Shown piece after piece: positions 36,312 through 45,555 of a stretch of 64,000 bases of DNA. The notes beneath the pieces are model-generated. The model was not told the DNA's origin. It searched no databases and saw only the letters and a program-made list of their open reading frames with translations. The translations under genes were made by a program, and so were the position numbers. The stretch is from Candidatus Obscuribacter phosphatis (GTDB lineage Bacteria; Cyanobacteriota; Vampirovibrionia; Obscuribacterales; Obscuribacteraceae), in NCBI GenBank assembly GCA_001899315.1, contig MOYA01000001.1, positions 745,105 to 809,104 of the forward strand, written 5' to 3'. Each line of letters begins with the position of its first letter. Positions within the stretch are counted from its first letter, which is position 1.

Positions 36312-38399
36312 TTGAATAGGGTCTCCAAGTTCGAAAGCAAAAGCAGTGGTGCTACCTATTTCAAGGTGGCGACTTTGAAGGTGGCGGCGGCTCTTTTCTG
36401 CATTTTGACGACCTCAGCCCTGGCTCCGTTTCGGTCTGCCGCGGTCTTGGCCCAGTCTTATTCGCAATACAAGTCTATTTCAGGCCCTGGTTTGAAAGTT
36501 GTTTCTGTCCAGGAAGAACTTGATAAACGCACAATCTATCTGCATTTAGCCGAGGCGGTTACTGTCGGTCGACCGCACTTCAATTACTTGCCGGGCGAGC
36601 GAGGTGAGACAGTTCTCATTGCCGATTTCGATGGGCTCACTCTCAATCAAACACAGTCGCGAAACATTAGTTTGGTGGAGCGCTCAAGCAGTCAGGTAAG
36701 AGGCAATTCATCTGATAATCGTTTTAGAAATCCTTCTTATACTAAATTTCCCGGCATCAAGTCGGTGCATATCGCTCTCGCTCAAGTCAGTCCTCCCAAG
36801 TTACGCATTTCATTTACCGCCGATGATCCGGCTGTCTTGAAGACTGTATCGGTGGGTGCCGCCCCTTCCGTCCTTAAGGTCAGCTGGGGGGAAGTTTCAG
36901 GGTCTAAATACGGCTCTAGTTCAAACTCTGGTTCTAGCTCTAGTTCTAGTCTTGTTTCAAAATCTGCCCAAGCCGCACCAATCTTAGCGTCGGCGTCGGC
37001 GTCGGCGTCGGCGCCTACTCCGGCTCCGGCTGCAAAAATAAGCAGCAAAAGCGCTGCTTCTGAAGCCGAGCCACCTTTGGCACCGCCGATCTATAAAAAA
37101 GACAAAAGCGCAACTAAAGAAAAAGACGCTAAAAAAGTCGCCAAAGCCAAAGCCGATAGTAATGAAGTTAGCGAAAAGCCCAGCCGGGGTTGGTTTTCGC
37201 GCCTGAAAGAACGCACTTTAGATATTATTGGTCTTTCGGAAGAAAGATCGCAGATTGAATCTGAGCCGGATGACAAAATGAAGGAGTCGTCTGAAGCAGG
37301 ACAGGTGCAGCCGAAGCAACCGGAAAAGGACAATGTGGGCGCTGCCCCGGTTGAGCGGGTGCTGCCGGAGCGGGTCGAGGATTTAGGACCGCCGCCCCTA
37401 ATCACATTAGATAAGGTCGACGATGCCGGTAAAGGCGCTCTCGAGATATTCAGAGTGGAATTGCCTAATCGAAAAGATCTTGAATACAAGTCATTTAGGC
37501 TGCAAGCTCCAGACCGTTATGTCATGGATATCAAAGATATGCGGTCGATAGTTAATGCCGCCTTGCCTGATGCTGCCGCATCACCGCTGGTGCGCTCCAT
37601 TCGTGTAGGCGTGCCTAATGCTGAAGTCTCTACAGGGCGTTTAGTACTTGAACTTGAAGAGGGGGTCACTGTCGACGAACTTTTCAATCAAGGTTCTTCA
37701 TATATGACTATCACCCTGAGCAAGGGACTTTCGCAGAAAAATTCCAGTCTTTCTATCAGTCAGGCTATTGTCGTACCGCGTGCTCCCAGTGAAACTGTAA
37801 TTGTTCTTGATGCCGGCCATGGTGGCAGTGATCCTGGTGCGCAAAGGTCTGATGTAAACGAGAAAGATGTCACTTTGGCCATAACCGCCAAGCTGAAGAA
37901 GGTCCTGGAGACTAAAGGGGCTCGAATCGTCATGACTCGCAGCGACGATACTTTTGTTTCACTGGAAGATCGGGTGAAGATAACCAATCAAGTCAATCCC
38001 AATCTATTTTTGTCTGTTCACATTAACTCGTTGCAGAGTACTTCCGATATCCATGGCATAGAAACTTATTATCAAACAGACCGCAGTTTACCCTTAGCCA
38101 GAAGAGTACATGAATCGCTTGTCGCCGGCTTGGCTGCGCCTGATCGTTCAGTCAGGCGGGCTCGTTTTTATGTCATCAACCACACTCCAGTACCGGCGAT
38201 TTTGGCCGAAGTTGGTTATATAACTAACAAAACAGAAAGAGATAGGTTAATCTCTTCTGATTACCAAAATAAGATTGCCAATGCTCTGGCTCGTGGTGTT
38301 ATGCTCTACCTGCAGGATGTAAACAAAGGCAGTGAAGAACTGGCCGGAAAACAGACCTCCCAGATAGCAGCTTCAGGCAACTCCAAATCGGCGAAATAG
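36312..38399 (+). CDS. N-acetylmuramoyl-L-alanine amidase with AMIN-like domains
   Basis: Peptidoglycan hydrolase of 695 residues that cuts the stem peptide from muramic acid, needed for daughter-cell separation. N-terminal signal/anchor at about 20-50, an AMIN-like region (about 55-200), a Ser/Ala-rich low-complexity and Lys-rich linker (about 205-345), an AMIN domain (about 375-470) and Amidase_3 from about 495. Zinc ligands and catalytic Glu are visible: H503 (LDAGHGG), E517 (NEKDV), H570 (SVHIN) and E633 (AEVGY). The TTG start is the likely one. murI follows after 5 bp, forming a wall operon. Confidence 0.93.
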   Translation: MNRVSKFESKSSGATYFKVATLKVAAALFCILTTSALAPFRSAAVLAQSYSQYKSISGPGLKVVSVQEELDKRTIYLHLAEAVTVGRPHFNYLPGERGETVLIADFDGLTLNQTQSRNISLVERSSSQVRGNSSDNRFRNPSYTKFPGIKSVHIALAQVSPPKLRISFTADDPAVLKTVSVGAAPSVLKVSWGEVSGSKYGSSSNSGSSSSSSLVSKSAQAAPILASASASASAPTPAPAAKISSKSAASEAEPPLAPPIYKKDKSATKEKDAKKVAKAKADSNEVSEKPSRGWFSRLKERTLDIIGLSEERSQIESEPDDKMKESSEAGQVQPKQPEKDNVGAAPVERVLPERVEDLGPPPLITLDKVDDAGKGALEIFRVELPNRKDLEYKSFRLQAPDRYVMDIKDMRSIVNAALPDAAASPLVRSIRVGVPNAEVSTGRLVLELEEGVTVDELFNQGSSYMTITLSKGLSQKNSSLSISQAIVVPRAPSETVIVLDAGHGGSDPGAQRSDVNEKDVTLAITAKLKKVLETKGARIVMTRSDDTFVSLEDRVKITNQVNPNLFLSVHINSLQSTSDIHGIETYYQTDRSLPLARRVHESLVAGLAAPDRSVRRARFYVINHTPVPAILAEVGYITNKTERDRLISSDYQNKIANALARGVMLYLQDVNKGSEELAGKQTSQIAASGNSKSAK
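36987..37014 (+). repeat. 6-bp GCGTCG tract in the amidase linker
   Basis: About four and a half copies of GCGTCG encode ASASASA in the disordered linker. Confidence 0.8.
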
Positions 38400-38404
38400 C
38401 TTAA

Positions 38405-39364
38405 TTGGCTGAGAATTCAGACTTGACGAAGTTTCAAAATGCGCCCCTGTCGACGGGCGTTTCTAAACAGCAATTGACTATTGGTCTGTTTGATTCAGGC
38501 GTAGGTGGCTTGTCTGTTCTTTCCCGTCTGGCTGCTTGTGCCGTGCCGGCTCGCTATATCTACTTCGCCGACACCGGGCGTTGCCCTTACGGCAATCGTG
38601 ACGCTGCCGAGATAGGACAGTTCGTAGAAGAGATTGTCGGGTTTCTGAGCGATTTTAAAATTGATGCACTTGTGATGGCTTGCAATACTTCGGCGGCACT
38701 GGCTCGCGGCCATGCCGAAGCTGCCGTTGGCAGTTCAGTGAAGCTTTACGACTTGATTGCTCCGACATGCAAAAGTCTCAGCCGCAGCCGCTTCTCATCG
38801 ATAGGTGTGATGGCTACTTTCGGCACAGTCAATTCTCAGGCTTTTAGCAAGGGCTTGCGTGGCTTTGGATATGAAGGAGATATAAGGGAAGTCGCCTGTC
38901 CTCGCTTGGTGCCAATTATCGAATCGGGTAAATTGCCCGAGCACAACGCTATGTGTGATCTCGAAGGGGCCTTGCGCGAATATCTCACCAAGCTTGCCGG
39001 TATGGAAGCAATTGTACTTGGCTGTACTCACTTTCCTTTTGTGGCGCCTCAAATTGAAAGGCTAATCAGTGAAGATGCGCAGATGGCAAAACTTTTTCCT
39101 GCCGGTTTGACTCTTATTGATCCTGCCACTTGTTTGGTAGACGACATTTTTCCTGGTTTGAATGAAATGGCAAAATCACAACCAGTCGACCTGAGCTTGC
39201 CGGCCTTCAAATATTTCACCACCGGAACAGTTCGCGACTTCGAGCGCACCGCTGTTTCTTGCGTAGGCAGAATTGGTGGCTGCCGCGAAGTATCTATAGC
39301 TGATATCAGCAATTATCATCTCAAGCCTTTAGACCGGTTCAGCGCTTTTTCAGTTGTTCTTTAG
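38405..39364 (+). CDS. murI: glutamate racemase
   Basis: Makes D-glutamate for peptidoglycan; 319 residues, slightly long because of an N-terminal extension of about 20. Motifs: GLFDSGVGGLSVL (D30), FADTGRCPYGNRD, MACNTSAA with catalytic C93, and VLGCTHFPF with catalytic C207. TTG start 5 bp after the amidase stop; UDG starts 9 bp downstream, so the three are one operon. Confidence 0.95.
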   Translation: MAENSDLTKFQNAPLSTGVSKQQLTIGLFDSGVGGLSVLSRLAACAVPARYIYFADTGRCPYGNRDAAEIGQFVEEIVGFLSDFKIDALVMACNTSAALARGHAEAAVGSSVKLYDLIAPTCKSLSRSRFSSIGVMATFGTVNSQAFSKGLRGFGYEGDIREVACPRLVPIIESGKLPEHNAMCDLEGALREYLTKLAGMEAIVLGCTHFPFVAPQIERLISEDAQMAKLFPAGLTLIDPATCLVDDIFPGLNEMAKSQPVDLSLPAFKYFTTGTVRDFERTAVSCVGRIGGCREVSIADISNYHLKPLDRFSAFSVVL

Positions 39365-39373
39365 AGCGACCCT

Positions 39374-39964
39374 ATGCAAAATTCGTGGGAAAGTTTGGAG
39401 CAGGTGGAAGAAGCGGCAAAACTTTGCCATGACTGTAAGCTTTGTGAAACTCGCAGCAATGTCGTTTTTTCGCGGGGCAATAGTAAGGCTAAGCTGATGA
39501 TCATCGGTGAAGGTCCCGGTCAGAAAGAGGACGAGACCGGTTTACCCTTTGTCGGTAAAGCTGGTCAGTTGCTCGATAAAATTCTTGAAGCCGGACAGAT
39601 ATCTAAAGATGAGGAAGTTTATATCTGCAACGTCGTAAAATGTCGTCCGCCGCAAAACCGCGTCCCCACTCAAGATGAGGCTGATGCTTGTCGAAAGTAT
39701 TTGCTCGCTCAAATAGATTTTCTTAAACCAAAGCTCATTTTACTGGCAGGATCCACAGCAGTTCAGCATATTCTCAAGGTAAAGGATCCTATAAGCAGAA
39801 TCAGAGGAAAGTGGTTTAACTACTCAAGCGGTGCTAAAGTAATGCCCATATTCCACCCCTCATATTTGCTAAGGAATGAATCGCGAGAGCCCGGCTCTCC
39901 AAAATGGCACATGTGGCAGGACATCAAAGAAGTTCGTAAGACTCTCAGTAGTTTGGATGCATAA
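39374..39964 (+). CDS. type-4 (Fe-S) uracil-DNA glycosylase
   Basis: Removes uracil from DNA; 196 residues. Family 4 signs: an N-terminal cysteine pair (CHDCKLC near 17-23) that with two later cysteines (CNVVKCR near 87) binds [4Fe-4S], the catalytic loop GEGPGQKED near 49, and the late HPSYLLRN motif near 158. Third gene of the amidase-murI run. ATG start after a short spacer. Confidence 0.95.
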   Translation: MQNSWESLEQVEEAAKLCHDCKLCETRSNVVFSRGNSKAKLMIIGEGPGQKEDETGLPFVGKAGQLLDKILEAGQISKDEEVYICNVVKCRPPQNRVPTQDEADACRKYLLAQIDFLKPKLILLAGSTAVQHILKVKDPISRIRGKWFNYSSGAKVMPIFHPSYLLRNESREPGSPKWHMWQDIKEVRKTLSSLDA

Positions 39965-39977
39965 CTCGGGGATTAAA

Positions 39978-40277
39978 ATGGCGACTAAAGCAGAAAGTTT
40001 CTATGCAGACCTGTTGACCGCTCAGATTGCCGATGCCGTCACCAATGATTTCGGCAAGGCAATTCTACGCCTGCCAAATCAAGGGCGAGGTTCAGTTCAT
40101 GACGATGTCGATGTCTATTTTTCGGCAATCGCGATGGAACAAGTTAACGCCATTGCCGCCAAGCACGGCATCAATGATCCGGCTTGTTTGAATGAGATCT
40201 TTCAACTAACTAGACATAATCTCATCCAAGGTTTTCGCATCGGTCAAAATATGAAAGGCAAATATCAGCCCAGCTGA
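39978..40277 (+). CDS. hypothetical protein, 99 aa
   Basis: Begins at ATG with GGGGATT nine bases upstream and 13 bp after the UDG stop, so probably the last gene of that operon. Soluble, mostly helical by eye (TAQIADAVTNDFGKAILRL, EQVNAIAAKHGIND). A longer frame back to 39876 would lie inside the UDG gene and is less likely. I recognise no family. Confidence 0.65.
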   Translation: MATKAESFYADLLTAQIADAVTNDFGKAILRLPNQGRGSVHDDVDVYFSAIAMEQVNAIAAKHGINDPACLNEIFQLTRHNLIQGFRIGQNMKGKYQPS

Positions 40278-40285
40278 TTTCGCCT

Positions 40286-40954
40286 TTAAGACTTAGTCAG
40301 TCTGCGCACTTCTTCCAACTGATTCAGTTCTTGCAAGAGCTGGGCCATGGCGCCTTGCGAATCTATAACCAGCCGTGAAGCATATTCGTCCACTTCCGAC
40401 CAAGATGGCTTATAGAAGCGGCAGGCTTTAAATTTAGCCTGATTTTCTTCAGTCTCTATCGGCAACTGCTTTTCTTTCGAGTTTTCTTCCTTTGTCAGTT
40501 TAGGCAAGGCAAGAGCCTCAAAGTTTTCTGCTTCCAATATAAGTAGGTCGCAAAATCTCAAACATTTAGCCAGGCTCTCTATAGCTAGTTCACCAGTCAG
40601 TTTCTTTGTGTATAGATAGGCTGCATCTAATATTGTCAGCTTACGATAAAACTCAAAAATAGCCTCTTTCTGCACTGCCGCTGCACTGTCTTGGGCCAGG
40701 GAGCGGCCTAGATAGTCACTGCGGTCGCCTAGCTCGGTGGCCAGCAAGTAGAGTTTTGCCATGCGTTCATCAAGAGAGAGGGCAAGTCTTTTGTTGACTT
40801 GTTTGCGGCGACCGGAAGCCAGCACCACTATTAGTGTCAAGAGCATGCTCATGATCAGCATAACAAGGTAGAAGGCTGGACCGGCAATGAGCGAATGGGA
40901 GGCGCAATATGGCTCCACCAGTGGTGTGTCTTTCGTCTGAGAAGAATATGGCAT
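40286..40954 (-). CDS. single-pass membrane protein with helical cytoplasmic domain, 222 aa
   Basis: One hydrophobic helix at about 25-45 (FYLVMLIMSMLLTLIVVLA), then a basic GRRKQVNKR turn and a long helical soluble part to the end. Not recognised. It starts 41 bp after the stop of a Ser/Thr kinase gene on the same strand, so it may be that kinase's partner or substrate; this is inferred from position alone. Confidence 0.6.
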   Translation of the reverse strand: MPYSSQTKDTPLVEPYCASHSLIAGPAFYLVMLIMSMLLTLIVVLASGRRKQVNKRLALSLDERMAKLYLLATELGDRSDYLGRSLAQDSAAAVQKEAIFEFYRKLTILDAAYLYTKKLTGELAIESLAKCLRFCDLLILEAENFEALALPKLTKEENSKEKQLPIETEENQAKFKACRFYKPSWSEVDEYASRLVIDSQGAMAQLLQELNQLEEVRRLTKS

Positions 40955-40995
40955 ATAGAAGAACTTTCTGCCTTCATTTTCTTGAGCAGCTATAC

Positions 40996-42705
40996 TTATT
41001 TCTTTATGGCTTGCACTATGCCTTTCATGGCATTGATGAAACTCGGATTATTGAGAGCGTTATAGAAAGAAAGACCAATTACAAGGAGCAGAATAACGAT
41101 AAGCCAAGTCTGTATGGTTGGATAGGTGCGGCTGCTCATTGCGTCTTTAGCGCGATTGCTGAAGCCTACTCTTTGATGCCTGCCGGTGTTTACTTGAGCG
41201 GAGGCTACTGCCAGGCGACCGCCGCCGCGCACTCGCATGCGGGCATATTCAGCCGCTGAAGGCAGTTGTCTCTGGCAAGAGATGCAAAACTTGATCAGTG
41301 CCCGCACCGGTGCTCCGCAGTAGGGGCAATTGGTATAGGGTAAGGCGGCATTGTCCGGTTCGTCGAAATCGGCAGGTTCGTTCTCTTTGTCTCTATGACC
41401 AAAGACCGCGCTCATGACTTTTGAGACCCAAGACCTGCTTGCGCCCTCGGCGCCATCTCCATTGTTGGCTGTTTTGTTATTGTTGGTTTTATTGTATTGC
41501 CCTGTGGCCATGCTTTGTCCGGCTATCGGTTGACCGGGATGGGCACTGATATCGTGGCTGGTGGCAATTTCTTGTAGGTTCATTGCCTGCTGTCCTGCCA
41601 ACTCTATGGCTCGGACACTGGCTAGGTTACTGCGCTGTCCGTCTGCTCCGAGGGTGGGATAAGTGCCGGACATCAGGGCCTCGGCTTCGCTTTCCATATC
41701 TTTGAAGGAAGCCTTCTCCATGCGATGCTTGTAGCTCTTCAGCTTGATACTGTCTCTTCGCAAGCAAGTCTTCAGATCTTCGCCAAATTCGATGATATTG
41801 GCATGTCTAGCTTCAGGCTCTTTCTGCAGGGCCTTAACAAAGAAATTGCTTAACTCGCTGCACACTTTCATGTCTTGGGTGGACTGGTTAAACGGTATGG
41901 GCGTGCCGTAAAGGTGGCAGTCCATCATTTCAATGGCCGACTTGGCTGTGTAGGGCAGGGTACCGGAAAGACATTCATAAACCACTACAGCTAGGGAGTA
42001 GATGTCTGAACGGGGATCAACCGCCGAGGCTGCCAGACATTGTTCTGGGCTCATATAGGGCGGGCTGCCGCAAACATCGCCGGTTTTTGTGATTGTATAA
42101 GCATCTTGAGTTTTCGGCTCTTTCAATTTGGAAAGACCAAAGTCAACCAGGGTGACCCAGTCGGTGCTTTGGTTCTGTTGCGAGAGTAGGATGTTTTCAG
42201 GCTTCAAATCACGGTGCACCACATCGAGGGCATGGGCTGAAGCGAGGGCGTCGACAACCTGTCCAAAAATCTTTTCGGCTCGCTCAAAACTTAGCGGGCC
42301 GTTATTTTTTAGTTCGTCTTTGAGGCTGACACCTTCCAGAAAGTCCATGACCAAGAAGGGCTGACCCTGCGAACTCATGCCAAAGTCATAGAGTGTGACT
42401 ATGTGGTGGTGCCTGACCTGGGATACAGTTTTAGCTTCTCGATAGAAGCGCTTTACCGCTTCCGAGTCTGAAACCATATGCGAATGCAGCATCTTAATAG
42501 CCATAAGCTTGTCCATTTGCTCTTGTCTGGCTTTGTAGACAATACCCATTCCGCCCCTGCCGACGACCGAAACTATCTCGTAACGATCGCCCAGCCTGGT
42601 TCCCACCAGAGGATCCATCTCCACCGACTTCAGAGGTGAGTTATCGGCAGGACAGACTTTGGTGTCGTCATCATATTCTGAGTAGCACTCAGGGCAAGTT
42701 TTCAA
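40996..42705 (-). CDS. Hanks-type Ser/Thr kinase flanked by two zinc ribbons, membrane-anchored
   Basis: 569 residues. An N-terminal zinc ribbon (CPEC...CPAD at 4-20) precedes the kinase domain at about 41-310: VGRGGMGIVYKA, catalytic Lys in LMAIKML, HRDLKPEN, DFGLSKL, GSPPYMSPEQ, all intact. A disordered region (about 315-440) leads to a second ribbon (CPYCGAPVRALIKFCISC, about 455-472) and one transmembrane helix (about 541-558). TTG is the likely start. Followed by a membrane-protein gene after 41 bp. The ribbons may recognise a partner or sense metal or redox state; that is a guess. Confidence 0.9.
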   Translation of the reverse strand: MKTCPECYSEYDDDTKVCPADNSPLKSVEMDPLVGTRLGDRYEIVSVVGRGGMGIVYKARQEQMDKLMAIKMLHSHMVSDSEAVKRFYREAKTVSQVRHHHIVTLYDFGMSSQGQPFLVMDFLEGVSLKDELKNNGPLSFERAEKIFGQVVDALASAHALDVVHRDLKPENILLSQQNQSTDWVTLVDFGLSKLKEPKTQDAYTITKTGDVCGSPPYMSPEQCLAASAVDPRSDIYSLAVVVYECLSGTLPYTAKSAIEMMDCHLYGTPIPFNQSTQDMKVCSELSNFFVKALQKEPEARHANIIEFGEDLKTCLRRDSIKLKSYKHRMEKASFKDMESEAEALMSGTYPTLGADGQRSNLASVRAIELAGQQAMNLQEIATSHDISAHPGQPIAGQSMATGQYNKTNNNKTANNGDGAEGASRSWVSKVMSAVFGHRDKENEPADFDEPDNAALPYTNCPYCGAPVRALIKFCISCQRQLPSAAEYARMRVRGGGRLAVASAQVNTGRHQRVGFSNRAKDAMSSRTYPTIQTWLIVILLLVIGLSFYNALNNPSFINAMKGIVQAIKK

Positions 42706-42805
42706 TTTGGTCTTGGCTTAGAAAGGGGAGTTTAAATATATCGAGGCGGGGAGGACTTTATGAAGGGGATGGCGGGAAAGCTCGACTGGAGAGTCATCTG
42801 GTGAG

Positions 42806-42869
42806 GCAGAAAGTGCTAGATGCAGTAAGTGCTAAATGCAGAAAGTGCTCAATGCAGTAAATGCTAAAT
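42806..42869. repeat. 16-bp intergenic tandem array, four units
   Basis: GCAGAAAGTGCTAGAT, GCAGTAAGTGCTAAAT, GCAGAAAGTGCTCAAT and GCAGTAAATGCTAAAT follow without gap. Alternation of GAAAG/GTAAG hints at a 32-bp higher-order unit. It lies between the kinase start and the hemW 3' end. Confidence 0.92.
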
Positions 42870-42908
42870 TCAGCATACCCAGCCCAGAGCTATTTATGTA
42901 TGTCTTAT

Positions 42909-42946
42909 CCTTGAGCTTTTCCTTGAGCTTTTCCTTGAGCTTTTCC
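42909..42946. repeat. 12-bp tandem array abutting the hemW stop codon
   Basis: Three perfect copies of CCTTGAGCTTTT (42909-42944) end next to the hemW stop (42947-42949). On the hemW strand the array starts right after the TGA. Confidence 0.93.
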
Positions 42947-44221
42947 TCAGATCAAGGCTCCAATAATCGAATTCATTACTGGCAAGCCTTTTCGGGTGAT
43001 TCGCAGAAATTTGGTCGGTTTTTCGGTGTCCGATAATCCTTGCTCGTCTGCTGGTCTAGAAAGCTCTTTTTTGCCGGCTTTACTAATTCTTTCAAGCAGA
43101 CCGGCGCTTTCTAAGTCCTTAATTGGCGCCGCTTTCGCTTCTTCAAGGTCAATTCCGTAACGCTTCTTAAAGTCGTCTAGGTCTAAGCCCTGACGCAAAC
43201 GTAAAGCAAGCATCAGACCCTCCACCCAGACATCCTGGGGTGAGATTTCTTCTATTTTTTCGCTCTCTCTATAATTGCGTACATAGGCATTGAAAGACTT
43301 ACTATTGGCGCTTCTTATACGGTCCACATAACGATGTGCGCCGACTCCGAAAGCAAAATACGGCTGGTTGCGCCAGTATGTCAGGTTATGCCTGCTTTCA
43401 AAGCCAGGTTTGGCAAAGTTGGAGACCTCGTATTGCATAAAGCCGGCGTCTTCCATGATTTGGCAAAGGTCATCGAACATCTGCACAAAAGTTTCTTCAT
43501 CGGGATAACTGGGGCATTCTCTCGGATAGCGCAGCAAAAGAGGGGAATTGATCGCTATTTCAAGCCCATAGGCTGAGATATGCTTGATTGGAAACTGTTT
43601 GGAGAGACTGACCGCTTCCAGAAGAGTCGCCTGGAAAGAGGCGCGTGTCTGCTCGGGTAAGCCATACATGAAATCCAGACAAATATTGTCGATGCCTGCC
43701 AGGCTGGCTGTTTCTATGCCCAAAAGGGCCTCTGCCCGGCTGTGGTCACGCCCCATGGCTTTTAGCTCGAAGTCATGCAATGACTCCACCCCAATGGAAA
43801 GGCGGTTGATGCCTATTTCTCGCCAGCCGCGAGCCTTTTCTGCGGTGATGGCGTGCGGAGTCGTCTCTAGGCTGAACTCTAAATCTGTTGAAAAACGAAA
43901 GTAACGGCTCAAAGACTCGGTTATTGACTGTAGGTGCTCGAGGGGAGACAAGCCGGGCGTACCACCGCCGATGAAGATTGTTTCTAAGACCGGTTTGTCT
44001 GCAAAAGCCTCTCGCCCTTTGCCTGGGTCTTGAGCGGAGTCGTCTTTTGGGCCGTCCGATTTCTGAAAATATTCAGTCAATCTTTCATCAATCTCAGCCA
44101 GCAGACTATTGAGATATTCCTCTTGCCGGCTTTCCAGCCCAGCAAAAGCGGCAAAGTCGCAAAAATGGCATTTGTGCGAACAGAAAGGGATGTGTATATA
44201 GACACTTTTGGGTGCAGTCAT
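42947..44221 (-). CDS. hemW: radical SAM heme chaperone HemW
   Basis: 424 residues from the chosen ATG at 44221. Begins MTAPKSVYIHIPFCSHKCHFCDF with the radical SAM cysteines C14, C18, C21 plus the following F-x-F-C-type pattern of HemW; IFIGGGTPGLSPL, then IDNICLDFMYGLPEQT and the C-terminal EGLMLALRLRQGLDL are typical. HemW proteins bind heme and deliver it to acceptors rather than oxidising coproporphyrinogen. The longer open frame upstream is unrelated sequence and overlaps the divergent TPR gene, so I reject it. Insert DGPKDDSAQDPGKGREAF near 70-90 is longer than usual. Confidence 0.9.
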   Translation of the reverse strand: MTAPKSVYIHIPFCSHKCHFCDFAAFAGLESRQEEYLNSLLAEIDERLTEYFQKSDGPKDDSAQDPGKGREAFADKPVLETIFIGGGTPGLSPLEHLQSITESLSRYFRFSTDLEFSLETTPHAITAEKARGWREIGINRLSIGVESLHDFELKAMGRDHSRAEALLGIETASLAGIDNICLDFMYGLPEQTRASFQATLLEAVSLSKQFPIKHISAYGLEIAINSPLLLRYPRECPSYPDEETFVQMFDDLCQIMEDAGFMQYEVSNFAKPGFESRHNLTYWRNQPYFAFGVGAHRYVDRIRSANSKSFNAYVRNYRESEKIEEISPQDVWVEGLMLALRLRQGLDLDDFKKRYGIDLEEAKAAPIKDLESAGLLERISKAGKKELSRPADEQGLSDTEKPTKFLRITRKGLPVMNSIIGALI

Positions 44222-44273
44222 TGCAGAATTATATGCTAGCCTCTTGCAGTATCCGAATTGGAATGAGACGACG

Positions 44274-45290
44274 TTGACTAAATCTTCATCCCTGAAAAAG
44301 TCTGTTGTATATCTTTTATCGACCTTGATTTGCTGCGCATCTGCCTTGGGTGGGACGGGCGGGGCGGGCAGCGCCCTGGCATTGACCGGTACGCAGAAGT
44401 CTCTGATTAAGCTGCTCAACTCAAACCCAGTCACCACCGACCTGCGTTCGGTAAGCGATGTCATAGTGCTCTTGCGAAGAAAAGTGACAGATAATCCCCA
44501 AGACGGTAACCTGAGGCTGCGTTTGGGCACCTATCTCTATTTAGCTGGAGACCTGTCGGGCTCAGCTACTGAGATGAAGCGAGCCGTCTCAATCAATCCA
44601 GAAGATTATCTCGCTCATATTATTTTGGCTCGGGTCCTCGACCTTTCCGGTGAAGAAGCGGCAGCGGAACTGGAGTTCAAACGGGCTTTGCAGATTAAGC
44701 CCGATGTTGCCGAAGCCCATTATTATTACGGCGAAAGTTTATATCGTCGCGGCGAAATCTCGGAAGCCGTGGACGAATACAGGCAGGCTGCCAAGCTGAA
44801 TGCCAATGACCTCAATCTAGCCGGGCTCAGCCAAGCTCTGCTTTCGGCCCGTGATTTACACGGCGCAATTAAGGCCGGGCGGCAAGCTGTCTCCGCCGAT
44901 CCATCATCGGCTATAGCCCACGCGGTCTTGACCAAAGCCCTGCTAATGTCAGGCGATTATCACTGCGCCAGGCGCACGGCGAGACAAGCAGTTCTGCTTG
45001 ATCCCACTTCCGCCGAGGGGCATATGGCTCTTGGTCGGGCGCTATATGCCACAAAAGAAGTCAATGCTGCGGTAGATGAATTTCGCTGCGCCGTCGCTCT
45101 CGATCCGCTCAATGCTCAAGCCCGCAATGATTTGGGCTTTGCCCTTTATGGGCGGGGCGATCTTTCCTCTTCAGTCAGTGAGTTACGCCTGGCTTTGCGT
45201 CTCAACCCGCATTTGGCCGAAGCTCGCAACAATTTAGAGATAGCTTTGGGCGGTCTGACCGGGTTAAAGAAGTTGCCTGCCAGTAATTAA
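44274..45290 (+). CDS. exported TPR-repeat protein, 338 aa
   Basis: TTG start gives a signal peptide (about 1-35, VVYLLSTLICCASALGGTGGAGSALA). The mature part is TPR units: LRLRLGTYLYLAGDLSGSA, LAHIILARVLDLSGEEAAAE, EAHYYYGESLYRRGEISEA, VLTKALLMSGDYHCARR, GHMALGRALYATKEVNAAV and ARNDLGFALYGRGDLSSSV. It diverges from hemW with only 52 bp between starts and precedes a secretin gene by 293 bp. TPR pilotin/assembly proteins often serve secretins, so a link is plausible but unproven. Confidence 0.8.
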   Translation: MTKSSSLKKSVVYLLSTLICCASALGGTGGAGSALALTGTQKSLIKLLNSNPVTTDLRSVSDVIVLLRRKVTDNPQDGNLRLRLGTYLYLAGDLSGSATEMKRAVSINPEDYLAHIILARVLDLSGEEAAAELEFKRALQIKPDVAEAHYYYGESLYRRGEISEAVDEYRQAAKLNANDLNLAGLSQALLSARDLHGAIKAGRQAVSADPSSAIAHAVLTKALLMSGDYHCARRTARQAVLLDPTSAEGHMALGRALYATKEVNAAVDEFRCAVALDPLNAQARNDLGFALYGRGDLSSSVSELRLALRLNPHLAEARNNLEIALGGLTGLKKLPASN

Positions 45291-45469
45291 CCAGTTCTAA
45301 TAACAGCTCTAGTTAAGGGAAAAGAGGAAGTTAAGCGGTAAAATTTCCTCTGCATATTGAGGACCCTGAGGATTCTAATTTCTTTAGAGGTTTGGGTTTT
45401 GGGTTCTGCTTTGGGGGCATTTCCTCGTTTGTTTTCTGGTTTGGTTTCTAGTTTGAATTTAGGGCTAGT

Positions 45470-45555
45470 TTCAGAATCAGGTTTAGTTCAGAGTCAAGTT
45501 TAGTTCAGAATCAGGTTTAGTTTACAGTTCGAGTTCGTTCAAGAGTCAGGTTTAG
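45470..45555 (+). repeat. 17-bp tandem array upstream of the secretin gene
   Basis: TTCAGAATCAGGTTTAG, TTCAGAGTCAAGTTTAG and TTCAGAATCAGGTTTAG (45470-45520) are contiguous; a related 18-bp unit ends at 45555, 29 bp before the start codon. The flanking 45400-45470 also has GTTT-rich degenerate copies. Confidence 0.9.

Noticed and set aside
42806-42946. CRISPR array
   Set aside because: Units are 12-16 bp and contiguous with no unique spacers; no cas genes nearby. The same holds for all other arrays.
44222-44530. N-terminal extension of HemW by about 100 residues
   Set aside because: The extension precedes the canonical HemW start, has no family similarity and overlaps the divergent TPR gene and its signal peptide.
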